DNA from: Sanderia malayensis
Taxonomy: Eukaryota > Cnidaria > Scyphozoa > Semaeostomeae > Pelagiidae
Assembly (NCBI GenBank): GCA_013076295.1
Contig: RQOL01000906.1
Location: 1,674,001 to 1,738,000 of the forward strand
Reading direction: 5' to 3'
Length of the DNA: 64,000 bases
Shown here: piece after piece, positions 34,732 through 45,954 of the stretch
How positions within the stretch are numbered: the first letter of the stretch is position 1
How the letters are laid out: each line of letters begins with the position of its first letter
Position numbers and translations under genes: made by a program
Notes under the pieces: model-generated
Database searches by the model: none
Seen by the model: the letters and a program-made list of their open reading frames with translations, nothing else
What the model was told of the DNA's origin: nothing

Positions 34732-36940
34732 TGCATGTCTGCATTTTGAGGTAAAAATAGTCTGTATTTTCTATATCCATAATTATTAGAAAAATTTGAC
34801 TCATGGCTACCAACCCATTCCCAAAGGTAATTTGGCTCGCCATCTTATATCTTACTATTATGTATCAATATTTTTCACATGGAAATGCATTCTGTGAGTA
34901 GTTTTAATTACCGAGTTACGTTTAAATCCTGCACACCGAGATTAAGATTATTTTCCTATTATATTTACCCCTGATGCAAATGCGACTACGTTGCTCCAAC
35001 CCTCATGTCTCCTTAAATCCTTGGATTGCTCATTGTTGTCTATTGGCTAGGCTGTGCTTGCGTATTGTTGTGTCTATGCATTAGCTAAATCACCTGGTCT
35101 TTTCTATAGATCAGTCTGTTTACCAATTTTTGAAAGCTATTAATACCAGCGTAATTAAAACGTAGAAAAAATTCCACCGCAGGCTAAGTAGCATGTCAAA
35201 TTAAAATTTTACAGGGAGCAACCAAACTATGTTCTAGAATGCAATCTTGATCAACAGAGGCAAGGCAATACCTCTCTCTCTATCTTGTCATCATAATTAT
35301 CATAATTGCATTGTTATCACAATTAGCACCATTATTTTTAACTTCGAAAATAAATGAATTTCAATTCAATGAGTTGACATTTCTGCTTAATTTTAATGAA
35401 TCGTGCCCGCGTCTCGTCCCGCGTCTCTTCCGGGGGAGATGCTGGCTTTAGTCGAGCTCGTACGTGTATAATGATTGTAAGTAGAATGTCATTCAACAAT
35501 ATATAATATCTTATTGCGCTAATTTATCACTTCGAATATATAGGTTGATAGGTATACAATTTGTAAATTCATTTTTGTTGCTTACGAAATGAATCATTTG
35601 AGAGCTACAATTTGAGTCTCACTCCTGTTGCCCCCAGCACCACTTGATGTCCCGTTACCCCCTTTGTTTGTCCCTTCTTTTAAAGCATGCAATTTCAGTG
35701 CCCTTCCAGTCCTTTTCTTACAACATCACCAAACCATACTTTACAGGCTCTGCATTTTTAATGTCGCAGCAAGAGTATGTTTATTCTGTTTTCTATTCGT
35801 ACATAATTCATACTCGTCTATTTACTTGCAGCTGTGATTGGGGTGTGAATATTTGCCTTGGTGTGCATGCATATTCTTCTGTTATATTCAACAGTTCTTC
35901 AATACCATCAATGGCTATTCATATGCTGCCTTTCCTTGTGCTAAACAACTTGGCTACGTACTCTGAGTAGACCCTGCACAGTCTCGAAAAATGATTCCTC
36001 CTCTCTTTTTTTTTAATTTTTCCCTTAATTTTTTCTGGATATTATTTTTCGATGCCATATGTGATGTTCATTCTTCATGATCAATACCAATGTAATATTT
36101 GCTATTTACTCATTTACTTTTTATTATCTATTTTTTGCATAGCTGCCCTTGCTTGCATGTTGTATTTGCTAAGAAAAATCTTCACCAACATGGAATGATT
36201 CATTTCAAGAAAATTCTAAGCAAAATTTACTCAGGTATCGAAAGAAATTGAACTGTTAGGGAGATACTTTTGTCCACAAATGCACACCAAATTAATATTT
36301 ACCTGACAAATAACTGTCAGCGTTGATATCTGTTTATTTTGCTTTCCTACAATTCAATAGCCTATTATTACATTATATATTACAATTTATTTTGTGAATA
36401 ATTGAATAAAATAAACTTTTTCACCAAAGTGTGCACCTGCTTTGTTAAATGTTGATTATGTTTTTGTTAGTAGCAAGCCACTAACATTCACGGCGTTATG
36501 CTCTTTCAGGCATTTTATAATTACAGGTGCTTGTATTGTATCATTTATTTATTTGTCATGGTCAAATCTTTTTAATACATGAATCTGGATGTCAAGAAGA
36601 TTGTTTTCTAATGAATTTATCAGCCTGGGGTCTGAGAGTTGTTTTCCATGGATAACAAAGTAAGATTATCTTTTCTTATCAAAATTTGTTGACTATATTT
36701 TCCAGATAGTTATGTATTATTGTCTTTACATGGGATTTACGGTACCTATACCTTAATGATCTCAACTTGTATTTGTCGCTTTTGTGTAAGCATTTGTCAA
36801 GGTGGACGACAACAAATGTCTTCAATTGCCTTTTCAAGCCAAGAATTCTAAATCATAGAGGCTAAATAGTATTGCGATATGCACCTTGCTATTTCTCGTG
36901 GCAGATTAACTTATCAAGTTTTTAAATATACATTGAAACG
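34732..36940. other. Intergenic spacer WDR20 to DEG/ENaC
   Basis: AT-rich with several AATAAA-like signals (about 35348 and 36405) that could end WDR20 transcripts. No gene, repeat array or RNA gene is recognised. Confidence 0.5.
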
Positions 36941-39900
36941 ATGTTTAGATCTTTCGCTTTAAAGAAATGGAAAAGTATAACGTACGGACATTTTATTCAT
37001 TTAAAGGTGATGGACTTCAATCTTGAGAGCAGCGAAGACCTAAAAGATATTAAAATGGAGGAAGAAGCAGCTAAGATAAAGAAACAAGCAGAGCCAGAGC
37101 AAGACGCATCTGTTACAGGAATGCTGAACAATTTTGCATCATCGACAACAGCTCATGGTATCAGCAGAATTGCGTCGGCATCCAGCGTGCGTTTCAAAGT
37201 CGCATGGTTCATCATATGGGTTACTGTGATGGCATTCTTCATTTACTTGGTTGTTACTTTGGTATTGCTCTACAAATCGAAGCCGGTCAGCACCAGCATC
37301 AATGTGAAATACGAAACGGTAGACATTTTATTTTGTTTTATTTTTTATTTTACGCATGGGGATAAACTTCTTGCGTTTTTCCAAGCAATGCTATAAGCTA
37401 ACATATTACCATATTACCGTGCTAATTCGATTAAGCCCTCCCCCCGAGGGGGGTATTACTCGATGCTTGGATAAGTGGTTTATTCGAGGTGAGCTTATTC
37501 ACAACTTTACGTATAAAAAGGGGGCTAGACTTTACGGTATACCAATTGGATATTGTATACCGTAAAGCCATTTGGTATACCGTAAAGGCAGATGGTATAC
37601 CGTATGAAATGCCGAATTATGGAATATGGTATATCCCATATGAGATTGTGATGTGATAGGCGGACACTTAGCTTGTTCAAGACTCTAGTGCCTTCACTTA
37701 CAACTCTCTATTACCTTTCTCTTATCTCTTTCTACATACAGTTGATGGTATTTCCTGGTGTAACAGTTTGCAACATGAACATACTTCGTAATTCTCGCCT
37801 AAGAGAATTGAAATCTGGCAACGAGAGCATATTCGTAGCAAGAAATAGCGATAATGATGACGAAACTTATTCGACTATTCAAGTCCCTACAGTACGAACG
37901 TCATCATCACCAACATCAAATGCTTCGAGCATCAAAAGAGATGCAATGCAATCTTCACAGGATGATTATTTTGCAAATATCAACGATTTGTCAATAAAGA
38001 CACGGTATGAAAGAGCCTACGCGTTTGAAGACCTCATCAAATTCTGCACCATCGATGGACTAACGTGTCACGATGAAGGGTAGGGATTGTGTTGGTATTT
38101 TGCATAAGCGCTATGGGCGCTTCTTAAGTTATTGAAGCTACAATGCATTGGATAGGACACTTAAGTTGGGCGTTCATAAGGCCTCTCATTGAAAGACTTT
38201 ATGCATCTCTCTGTTTTGAAAATCTTGCTCGAGAAGAAATAGGCACATGTTCTTAGAAATTTCAGATATTTTTGAACAACTATAGCGATATACAATTAGT
38301 AAGCACGCTCCTCCGTTGCGCGCAAAAGATAATCAAAGGTTTTGGGTCTACACGATCGAAGTGCGAAGGAGTGAGAAAAGGAAAGCCTTCGCAGAGGCTT
38401 TCTTTTCCTTCCTATACAGCGGATGCTAAGCGCAGGAGAGACTTACGACATGAGTCTATTTACAATGGAAATCGATCAAATATGTGACTGCATAACTTCA
38501 TTGGCAGTTCTTTTATTTATTTGCATCATGTTCATGCTTGGTAGTAACTCCATTGTTTTTTTTGCAGCTATTTGAAAGAGACTTACTGGAGAAAATCCTG
38601 GAATTGGCGATACGGATCATGCTACACATTCAACGGATTTACCCGGTCACGTGATAGCAAAGACGAAATAAGACCCTTGTCTGTAAGTTCTGATTCGTCC
38701 GGTGAGTCTTGACTTTGCTACTCAGTCACATATTTCTTAATCTCTGGCCTGCAATCTTGGGAGACAATGCTGTAATAACCCGCATATAAGAGCCTACTTT
38801 ATTAAGAACCTTTATGAATGACAATGCAGAGGAGAAAGGTGGTGAGAATGTGCAGTAGCGTAACTATTGGTAAAGCTTTGGCATAAAGAACCTTTATGCC
38901 AAAGCTTTTCTCAAAACAATTGAAGACACAATAGTCTTTTGTTTTCGAACAATAGGCTGGATGTAAAATCTACGGGCTCTTATATGCGGGCTTTTGTTGT
39001 ATGACCGACACCCTGTGTCTCTTCATAAGCAGGGTTTGGTCTTGCAAAACATATAAAAGACAATCTAATATGGTAATGGTAATGGTAATGGTAATGGTAA
39101 TGTTGTGATACCACTGAAAAAGCTTAATTACGCATATGAGTAACTTGAAAATCTTAGTATAGCAATTTTGTCTGTGCAGGACTACGTTTGACTCTCGATA
39201 TTATCAAGAGCGATTATGTTGACAAACTTGCCAACGAGGAAGGTGTGCGGATTCTTATTCACGACCAAGACACTGTTCTACAGCCTTATGAAGACGGCTT
39301 CACTGTGGCCCCTGGTGTTATTGCAGGAATCGGTTTGAAGAAGGTGTAATAGCGGCGTCACACTAGTATTTTATTCCTAAATTCATTCCAGCGGTTGCAG
39401 CATTTTTTGAAGAAATTACTAACAATGTGTCTTCTTACAGACTGTCTTGACACGTGAAGATAATTTCAATAATGGTAGTTGCAGAAGTGGAATGACCAAA
39501 AGTAGATTAAAGTATTCTTTAAAGGTAACATACTAATTTTCATTTGTACGTTTTTAATTTTATGTTTTTGTAAAACATTGAAGGCTATTTGCAGGTGTAT
39601 TGCATCATAGTCGAGCCTGGCTATTCAGCTCAGCCAGTTCGCATTTTATTCTTGTTTGTGTTTTACTTACTGGATAAACAATTCCTTTTTTAACATTTTA
39701 GAATTGTGTGCATACATGCAAGGCGAATACACTGCTTCGCCTGTGCAGCTGCATTGTTATTCGCTACATGGCTCTTTATCCAGAAACCAAAACGTGTTCA
39801 ACCCCCGCTGAGAGTAAGATGCCATGTTTTTATTATCACGATACTGCTTATACTTTTCAATTTTTTTTCGTCAGTTATTTTTATTAGCTACTCAAACAGG

Positions 39901-41615
39901 CATTGAATTTTAGAGTTGTATATTATATTCTTCGTGTGATTGGACATCTAATGGATATCATCTTTTCTATGCTTATTTCTTTTCAGAGCAGTGTTTTACA
40001 GGCTTTCAACGAAATTTCAGCAATGGAGTTTTGGATTGTTCGTCAAAATGTCCTCAACAATGCAGGTATATGTTGCTTTGATACTTCCTTACTCACTTTT
40101 TATGCTGCTCTGCTATTATACACTTTCAACAAGCAGGTAAACTTTAAAACAGCTGCTATCACCCTCTTTTGGCATAGCACAAATCTTAATAGAGCATGTG
40201 CAATTTCTTGTTTAAAAGGAGTGACAATATAGCCTTTTATTATCTAGGAAGTCTTGCACACTTTTGTATGAATGCTAATTTTTTGTAAAAACTCAATTTT
40301 CTTAAAAGTTTGTCGGCTTGAAATTATTATTAAGCTATTCTCATTCTTTAGCAATCCTTGTATTGCTTTTTGAGAGATCTCACTTTTACCTTCATTGACT
40401 TTATTCTCATATTCTTCTTAAATTTGAGAGAATTCGAAGTATTTTGTAAGTTATATTCTTATGAAAAGCTTGCATTGATCTAGTTTGCATATATTACGTT
40501 TTGATTTCTGCTACTACCATAGAGATTTGACTTTGTAATGTCTATTGTTTGCATAGGCAAGTGCAATATGGCAAGACAATTACAAATGGTAAAATTTATG
40601 CTGATGCATATTTGGTAAGATTCACAAACCGCGTATCTTGATAGCATTTTCATTAACTATTTCATCAACTATTTCTTCTTGCTACAATGGGAAGCCAAAT
40701 GCTTTATAATTGTGTCTTGAGGAAGATTTGGAATATTTTTCAAAAGTCATTTTAATTTTAAACTTCTGTTGCAGTCCACTGTTGGTAGCGTTACTACAGT
40801 TGGAAAGAACAAGAACAAGGCAACACCCGCCTATGTTTTGTAAGTTTATAAAACATATCTATTCAAGGATAAAGTGATTGTGGGCTAGAGAAGTTGGTTA
40901 AAGTATCAATCTATTCGTAGGCACTATTAGAATTTTCTGGGTTTGTGCCAGAGGTCCACTCAGGACCCCCACGTGTTTTGGCACCAAAAAGGTGGACGCT
41001 GTAATGTTGCATTTTGCAATGCTGATTTAGAATGATATTTTATCCTGATGCATTGTGCAATAAATCTCAGAAGATGGGGTGTTAATGACAAAATATCGTG
41101 ACGTCAACATTCGAATTTATTTTACAGGAACAGCATCGTTCAGTTGAGAATTTATTTCACCGACAACACGGTTCAAGAGATCAACACAGAAACGTACTAC
41201 AAGGTATAATACACGAACCATCCTGGGAATATTAATTCTCCATACTATACAGCTATTCAATCAATAGACAAAACTGCGCTAATTATGAGTTAATCTATGC
41301 TCTACGTTGTAAGTTTCTGCTCTATATTCCCAATCAGGTGCTATAATAAAAAAGATAGGTTTATCATTGTCTGCTACATCCCCAGCTGTAACAGTTTCGT
41401 ACGTGGATGTATGATGATGTCATCATACTCTACATTAATGATGATGTTTGTTTTTGCAGTTCGACAACCTGATCTCGGATATTGGTGGACAGTTGGGACT
41501 GTGGATCGGCGTGTCGGCTGTTACGATTGCCGAGTTTCTGGCATTAACGTGGAACCTCTTCAATTACCTTTGCAATAGAGGTAAAGTCGACAAGCAGAAA
41601 GTGAACGCCAAGTGA
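36941..41615 (+). CDS. DEG/ENaC/ASIC-family sodium channel subunit
   Basis: Eleven exons in phase: 36941-37318, 37742-38079, 38568-38701, 39180-39343, 39441-39524, 39702-39813, 39987-40065, 40557-40614, 40775-40839, 41128-41203 and 41460-41615. The product is 547 residues, or 524 if it starts at MDFNLESS (37010), which I find equally likely. These channels are trimers with two membrane helices per subunit and a Cys-rich ectodomain. Visible features are the HG gating motif (TTAHGISRI), helix 1 (FKVAWFIIWVTVMAFFIYLV), FPGVTVCNMN just after it and GSCYTFNGF. Then come LRLTLDI, the Cys-rich thumb (NCVHTCKANTLLRLCSC, then CSSKCPQQC), and pre-helix 2 GGQLGLWIGVSAVTIAEF with a G-V-S selectivity filter. 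The gating ligand is not predictable. A Ser/Thr-rich insert (about residues 180-205) is unusual. Introns 1 and 3 hold MITEs. Confidence 0.93.
37430..37625. mobile_element. MITE remnant and GGTATACCGTA repeat cluster in DEG/ENaC intron 1
   Basis: ATTAAGCCCTCCCCCCGAGG begins a C/G-rich block like the other AAGCCC/GCGCCC elements. It is followed by a perfect 13-bp inverted repeat (CTTTACGGTATAC at 37530 and GTATACCGTAAAG at 37555) and two further direct copies of GGTATACCGTA near 37578 and 37598. A related GTATACCA / TCGTATACCATAAA pair occurs near 52410-52435. Confidence 0.65.
38779..38990. mobile_element. MITE with 16-bp perfect TIRs carrying a satellite B fragment
   Basis: Ends CCCGCATATAAGAGCC and GGCTCTTATATGCGGG are exact reverse complements. 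Inside, 38826-38870 reads GCAGAGGAGAAAGGTGGTGA then GAATGTGCAGTAGCG then ACTATTGGTA, closely matching the first part of the satellite B monomer. Next to it is a perfect 17-bp palindrome (38872-38888 with 38892-38908, three-base loop). The tail GAACAATAGGCTGGATGTAA is shared with other family copies. It sits in intron 3 of the DEG/ENaC gene. Confidence 0.85.
39069..39102. repeat. (TGGTAA)n microsatellite
   Basis: Five perfect and flanking partial copies of ATGGTA in intron 3 of the DEG/ENaC gene. Confidence 0.95.
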
Positions 41616-43521
41616 ACTAACGCGAGAACTGAATGTTTCATTTGTATATGTATACATCTGGTCAACATTTGTAGATTGGAGATGCACCACTTGAGTGAGC
41701 ACTTTTACACCGTAGCAGAAATTGTATTTACCGACACTTTTGTTTCAGAGAGCACACACAAACCATGTCAAATATTTTTTTATTAGCTCTGCTTCATTAC
41801 GATACTATATAGTACAGACTACCTTTGAAGTAATAAGTTGTCAGCATTTTTTGGCAGCAAGTTGTATCTATTTGGTAGACATAAGAGACTTACTGTACAG
41901 CTATAAAGCAATTATTGTATGAAAATTATATACTGTAGATCACGTTTTTTTAATAAGAATACTTGGCCCCAACGCTCCAGTTTCAGTTTGGAGTTTCTTA
42001 TTTTTCCACATAATTTCCGCCTCAAGTTTTTCCGTTTGTGTAATTCGAAATTCATGTGCACACTAGACATGACATAACGATTGCAATAAGTTTGTTTAAT
42101 CGTTCTTTTGATGTAATGCTTTTATCGCTTTCTGCTGTTCTGTTACTATTTTATTATTTTTCCATTCTTGCTGGTATTTTATTCCTCGAGCTTTTTTATG
42201 CTTAGCTGGTCTTGTTTCTTTTTTGGACAAGTCTCAACCAAATGCTTTAAATGTTGTTCTTATAACAAAAATGTAAACAGCAGTCTACCCTTTTTTGACA
42301 AGACGAATCCACTATGTATGGAACCTACATATGTTGTATATATATGCTCACACAAAATACTTTAAAAACTGTAAATAAATTGTTGCATAATACATTGCTA
42401 CCAGAGAGTTTGCTGGTAAGCTATATTAACCAGAGGTTGATGAAAAGTTTACTCGAGGTATTCAAAGTGTTTCCCGCGCTTTTATTGTTTTGGTTCTTCG
42501 GTTGATCCCTCGTGTTGTCGTTTGAATAGACGAATAGTTGACCGACAGACGACATGACACGACAAAACAACAGATCACCAACCAAACAATAGGTGCAGGT
42601 GTTTCAAGTTGATCACAATGCTGGGTGGGTGACTAGCAGCACAGCAGCTTGTGAGAGCAACACAAGCCTCGTCGGGTTACGGTGGCTTTGCAAAGTGTTT
42701 TTATTTGGAAACATTGTCGTGGTTTGGCGGTAATTAACGATTACGATATATTGTCTTTTTCTGTGGCTTGTGTTTAAAGTATCATTTGTCTTTCTTTATG
42801 TCATGGACCTGTTTGCTAGCAAACTAAATTCATTTATAGTTTTGTTTTTCTCAGGAATTTCATTGGACTGGCTGACAAACGAAGGAGGCGATCAGCAGTA
42901 AGAAGTAGCAGGTGTGTAATCATCAAACCAAAGTTATCAAACTAAGGCTTTAAAGGATACGACTGCCATTACTGAGCCCAGAAGGTCATTCTTTATAAAG
43001 TTACAGTCAGGCAGTATTAGATCACAAGCTCGTCAGCAAGCGCTTTTCTAGTTTGCTTGCACTATCTAACAAGGTAGTTCGATACAAATTATCATTGGAT
43101 TAGATTTTTAAAGTAGGTGAGTTTTTTAGCCATGAATTTCTCTGCTTAACAAATTAATTAATTTCCGTTTCTCGGCAGGTTTTTCTGCGTCTTTTCTTTG
43201 GATTTGTTGTTTAAAAAATAGCTTGCTGTTTTATCAGCCAAGGGTTTGTAGATTCAAAAATTTCCATTATGAACTATTTGTTACATGCATGAAGTTTTGT
43301 CTCAAAAACTAAGGCGCAATCTAGAAGCTTTTCTCTGTTCTTTGGTAAACAACAATGCTGCCTTGCCTCATGGCGTAAAGGCCGCTTCTTGAATAATTTA
43401 TAAACACATGTACACTCTTTTACCAGCTTTTCAAGCAACTATAATCGTTCTTCATACATGTGCGATGTGATAAATCAATGACTTCATTGTGAGAAAGGTT
43501 TTTTTTCGAATTTCAGAAAAC
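41616..43521. other. Intergenic spacer and probable 5' leader exons
   Basis: 3' region of the channel gene, then the upstream region of the small gene at 43522. TTTTTCTCAG at about 42846-42855 and CGAATTTCAG at about 43507-43516 look like acceptors, the second six bases before the ATG. A spliced, non-coding first exon is therefore likely near 42650-42910. No coding frame is supported. Confidence 0.45.
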
Positions 43522-44957
43522 ATGGGTCAGAGTGGAAGCACAAAGTTGAAAAAAGGTGCAAGTTTGTCAGAGGTTACAAAAGAAATTGACATAGCAGCAG
43601 GTACTCACATTAATATTAATAATCATTATTTACACCTTTCCTATAAAATTTTTGCATTTAAACTGGTCATAAAGCCTAATATTTTACTTTTACACCATAA
43701 TTTCTTTTTTAAATTTTCCACATTTAAATTATTCGACTTTCCCAGGCTCAAAAATCCATTATATTGAACTCCCTTAACTTTTTAGGGAACCGAACACAAC
43801 TTTCTTGAATAAACTTTCTTATAAAAAAACTTTTATCAATATTCAGTTATTGTAATTGACTATCGTCTAGAGCAGTACTTACTAAATAACAAGGAAACAG
43901 AATTGTTGCCAAGGATAATACTGCAAGTTGCCAGACCTCCAGCCTTATGCCTCCCACCTCTATAGTTTTTTTAAGATTATCACCGATCTCCAAGCATTTT
44001 GAGTTGAGACATATGTTTCATGTAAGAAACCTGTACCGACTAATCTTCTCAAACCGTCGTATGCTTTGAATAATTGATACTTGTAAAAATAATCTAATGT
44101 ATGACACATATATAAGGGCGTTTATGTTGGAAATTTTTGCCAGTTAGTGTCGCAATTCAGCCACTATCAGTACAGAGACTGAAAATGTCAGGTAGCCATC
44201 CAGCTTTAATAATATTGCAACTAAGCTAGTCAAATGCGTTGTGCCTTTCTTTGGCCAAGTGACATTACAGAGACCAACGTGGACAAACGTGAATTTCACA
44301 TTTACTTGAGTTAATGATACACACTCTATTTTAGTAAACATTTCAACAAAAAGCCTGAACGTGTTTTGATATCAATGCGATGCGCGAATGTAGCTATTGT
44401 TTCAAATCGTAATGCGTTAATCTACAGATGTTTTTATTGTCATGCTATCCTGTGTTTTTCTTTTCACAGGACAATTCGTAATAAAAACAGCGTTGATTGT
44501 GATCGGAGAGCCGCAACAGCAAACAATGGCGACAACACTGAGACTGTGCCTTGAGAATACAGATGCAGGTCGTGTGAAGGTGTCAGACTTGGAGGACGTA
44601 GAGAAGAGCGAGGGGGAAAATTTCGATGAAAAACTCAGCAGATATCTAAAGCAATCGACAGGGGTTGTGCTCATGTTATCACACAGCCTGAAGGATTGCA
44701 TTGACGAGGAGAAAATCGTGCAAGTTGACATCAACAATACGAAACTGTTGCTAAATGGTAAGCTTGTGAATGAAATTTTACAAGACGAGAAGTTGAATAA
44801 AAAGTTTATACCCGTGTCGTCAAGCAAAGACAAGCTACCCAAAGCTTTAGATAATCATAAACTGATTGCTGTTCCGGACGGTGAAGTTGATGATGCTGTA
44901 ATTGAAAAAGTTGCTGAAGAGCTGAGACCAATGCTAGAAGGATTCCACCATATGTAA
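43522..44957 (+). CDS. Small protein with N-myristoylation signal and possible TIR/SEFIR-like fold
   Basis: Two exons, 43522-43600 and 44470-44957, join in phase (donor GGTACTCA, acceptor TTCACAG) to give 188 residues. The N-terminus MGQSGSTKLKKG fits the N-myristoylation rule (Gly2, Ser6) followed by basic residues. The remainder alternates predicted strands and helices: ALIVIGEP, then KVSDLEDVEKSEGENFDEKL, LKQSTGVVLMLSHSLKDCI, KKFIPVSSSKDKLPKAL and DHKLIAVP-type ends. The spacing resembles TIR/SEFIR modules: a first hydrophobic strand, a Glu/Asp-rich loop, an adaptor-like VVLMLS strand, and FIPV near the end. I do not recognise a named ortholog, and the fold is an inference. No catalytic NADase Glu can be assigned. 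Initiation at 43522 is favoured by the myristoylation motif and the acceptor just upstream. Confidence 0.75.
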
Positions 44958-45954
44958 CACTATATTATCGATGTACTGTACAAATTGCATTGAATGAAAA
45001 TATACAATAATTCAATTGGACAATTAAGCAATTATTTATATTAGTAAATTAACGTAATACTAGTAAAAAATGTTTTGTTTTTAGAAATAGGCATATATTT
45101 AAATGAATTAATGAATATTCCTTGCCAGTAGCTACATAGTTTATTAATTCCGATAAATTCCATAGCAAATCCAGTTCTGTTACTGTTAATTTTTGTCTTC
45201 TGTGAAGTCTAACTTGTTTATTGAGAATGTTATGCAATTCATAACAATGATAGTAACAAGGTTGCGAGCTATTTCCTCTTGTTTTATCTCTCTTGATTAT
45301 TATGTGTCTCAACTTTGGATCACAAATTTAAACTTCAGCAGATATTTTTCAGCAACGAACGTTACATAAATTCATTCAAATACAGACAGCTGCTATTAAA
45401 TACCAACCATTAAATCAACGCAAATTGTGCGCTGAATAATTAACATCGAATTACTAAATGACTATATTTAGAGACATATGACATGAAATTCTCTGTTTGG
45501 AAAGCTTTCGCCCTCGAGCTTTGGGCTGCAAAGTACAGCGGCTTCTCTGGCAGGAGTTTGCGCACAAATATAAGACGTGATTACTGAAGCAGAAAGAGTA
45601 GTACTAGAGAAAGGTGGCAAAAGACCTTGTGACTTAAAATTATATTGTACAAGAGAGTTTCGCCAGTACTTTGTTGAATTTACGAATAGTTGTTGCTGGT
45701 AAAGGAATGCAGGAGACCTGAAGGTATAAGCGAGCTATTAAATGATGTAAACATTAAAAGGCTTAACTTCGTATTGCATGTGTGACATGGAATTGCTTCC
45801 TTGATATTCAAGACGAATTTAGGCCCAAACTTGCAGGCTGGTCAAACTAATGGACGTCTAGTTGAAGTTCTTATTGCACGTATTGAACGTATCGAAAGCA
45901 TTATAACACATTCCCGGACCGTCGGATAGTGTCAAAGGGATATAATAAATACTT
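44958..45954. other. Intergenic spacer before striatin
   Basis: AT-rich 3' flank of the small gene (AATAATTCAATTGG near 45010) and the upstream region of striatin. Nothing further recognised. Confidence 0.5.

Noticed and set aside
36941..41615. P2X receptor as the identity of the two-helix channel
   Set aside because: The HG motif, FPGVTVCN after helix 1 and GGQLGLWIGVS before helix 2 are DEG/ENaC hallmarks, and no P2X ATP-site pattern is present.
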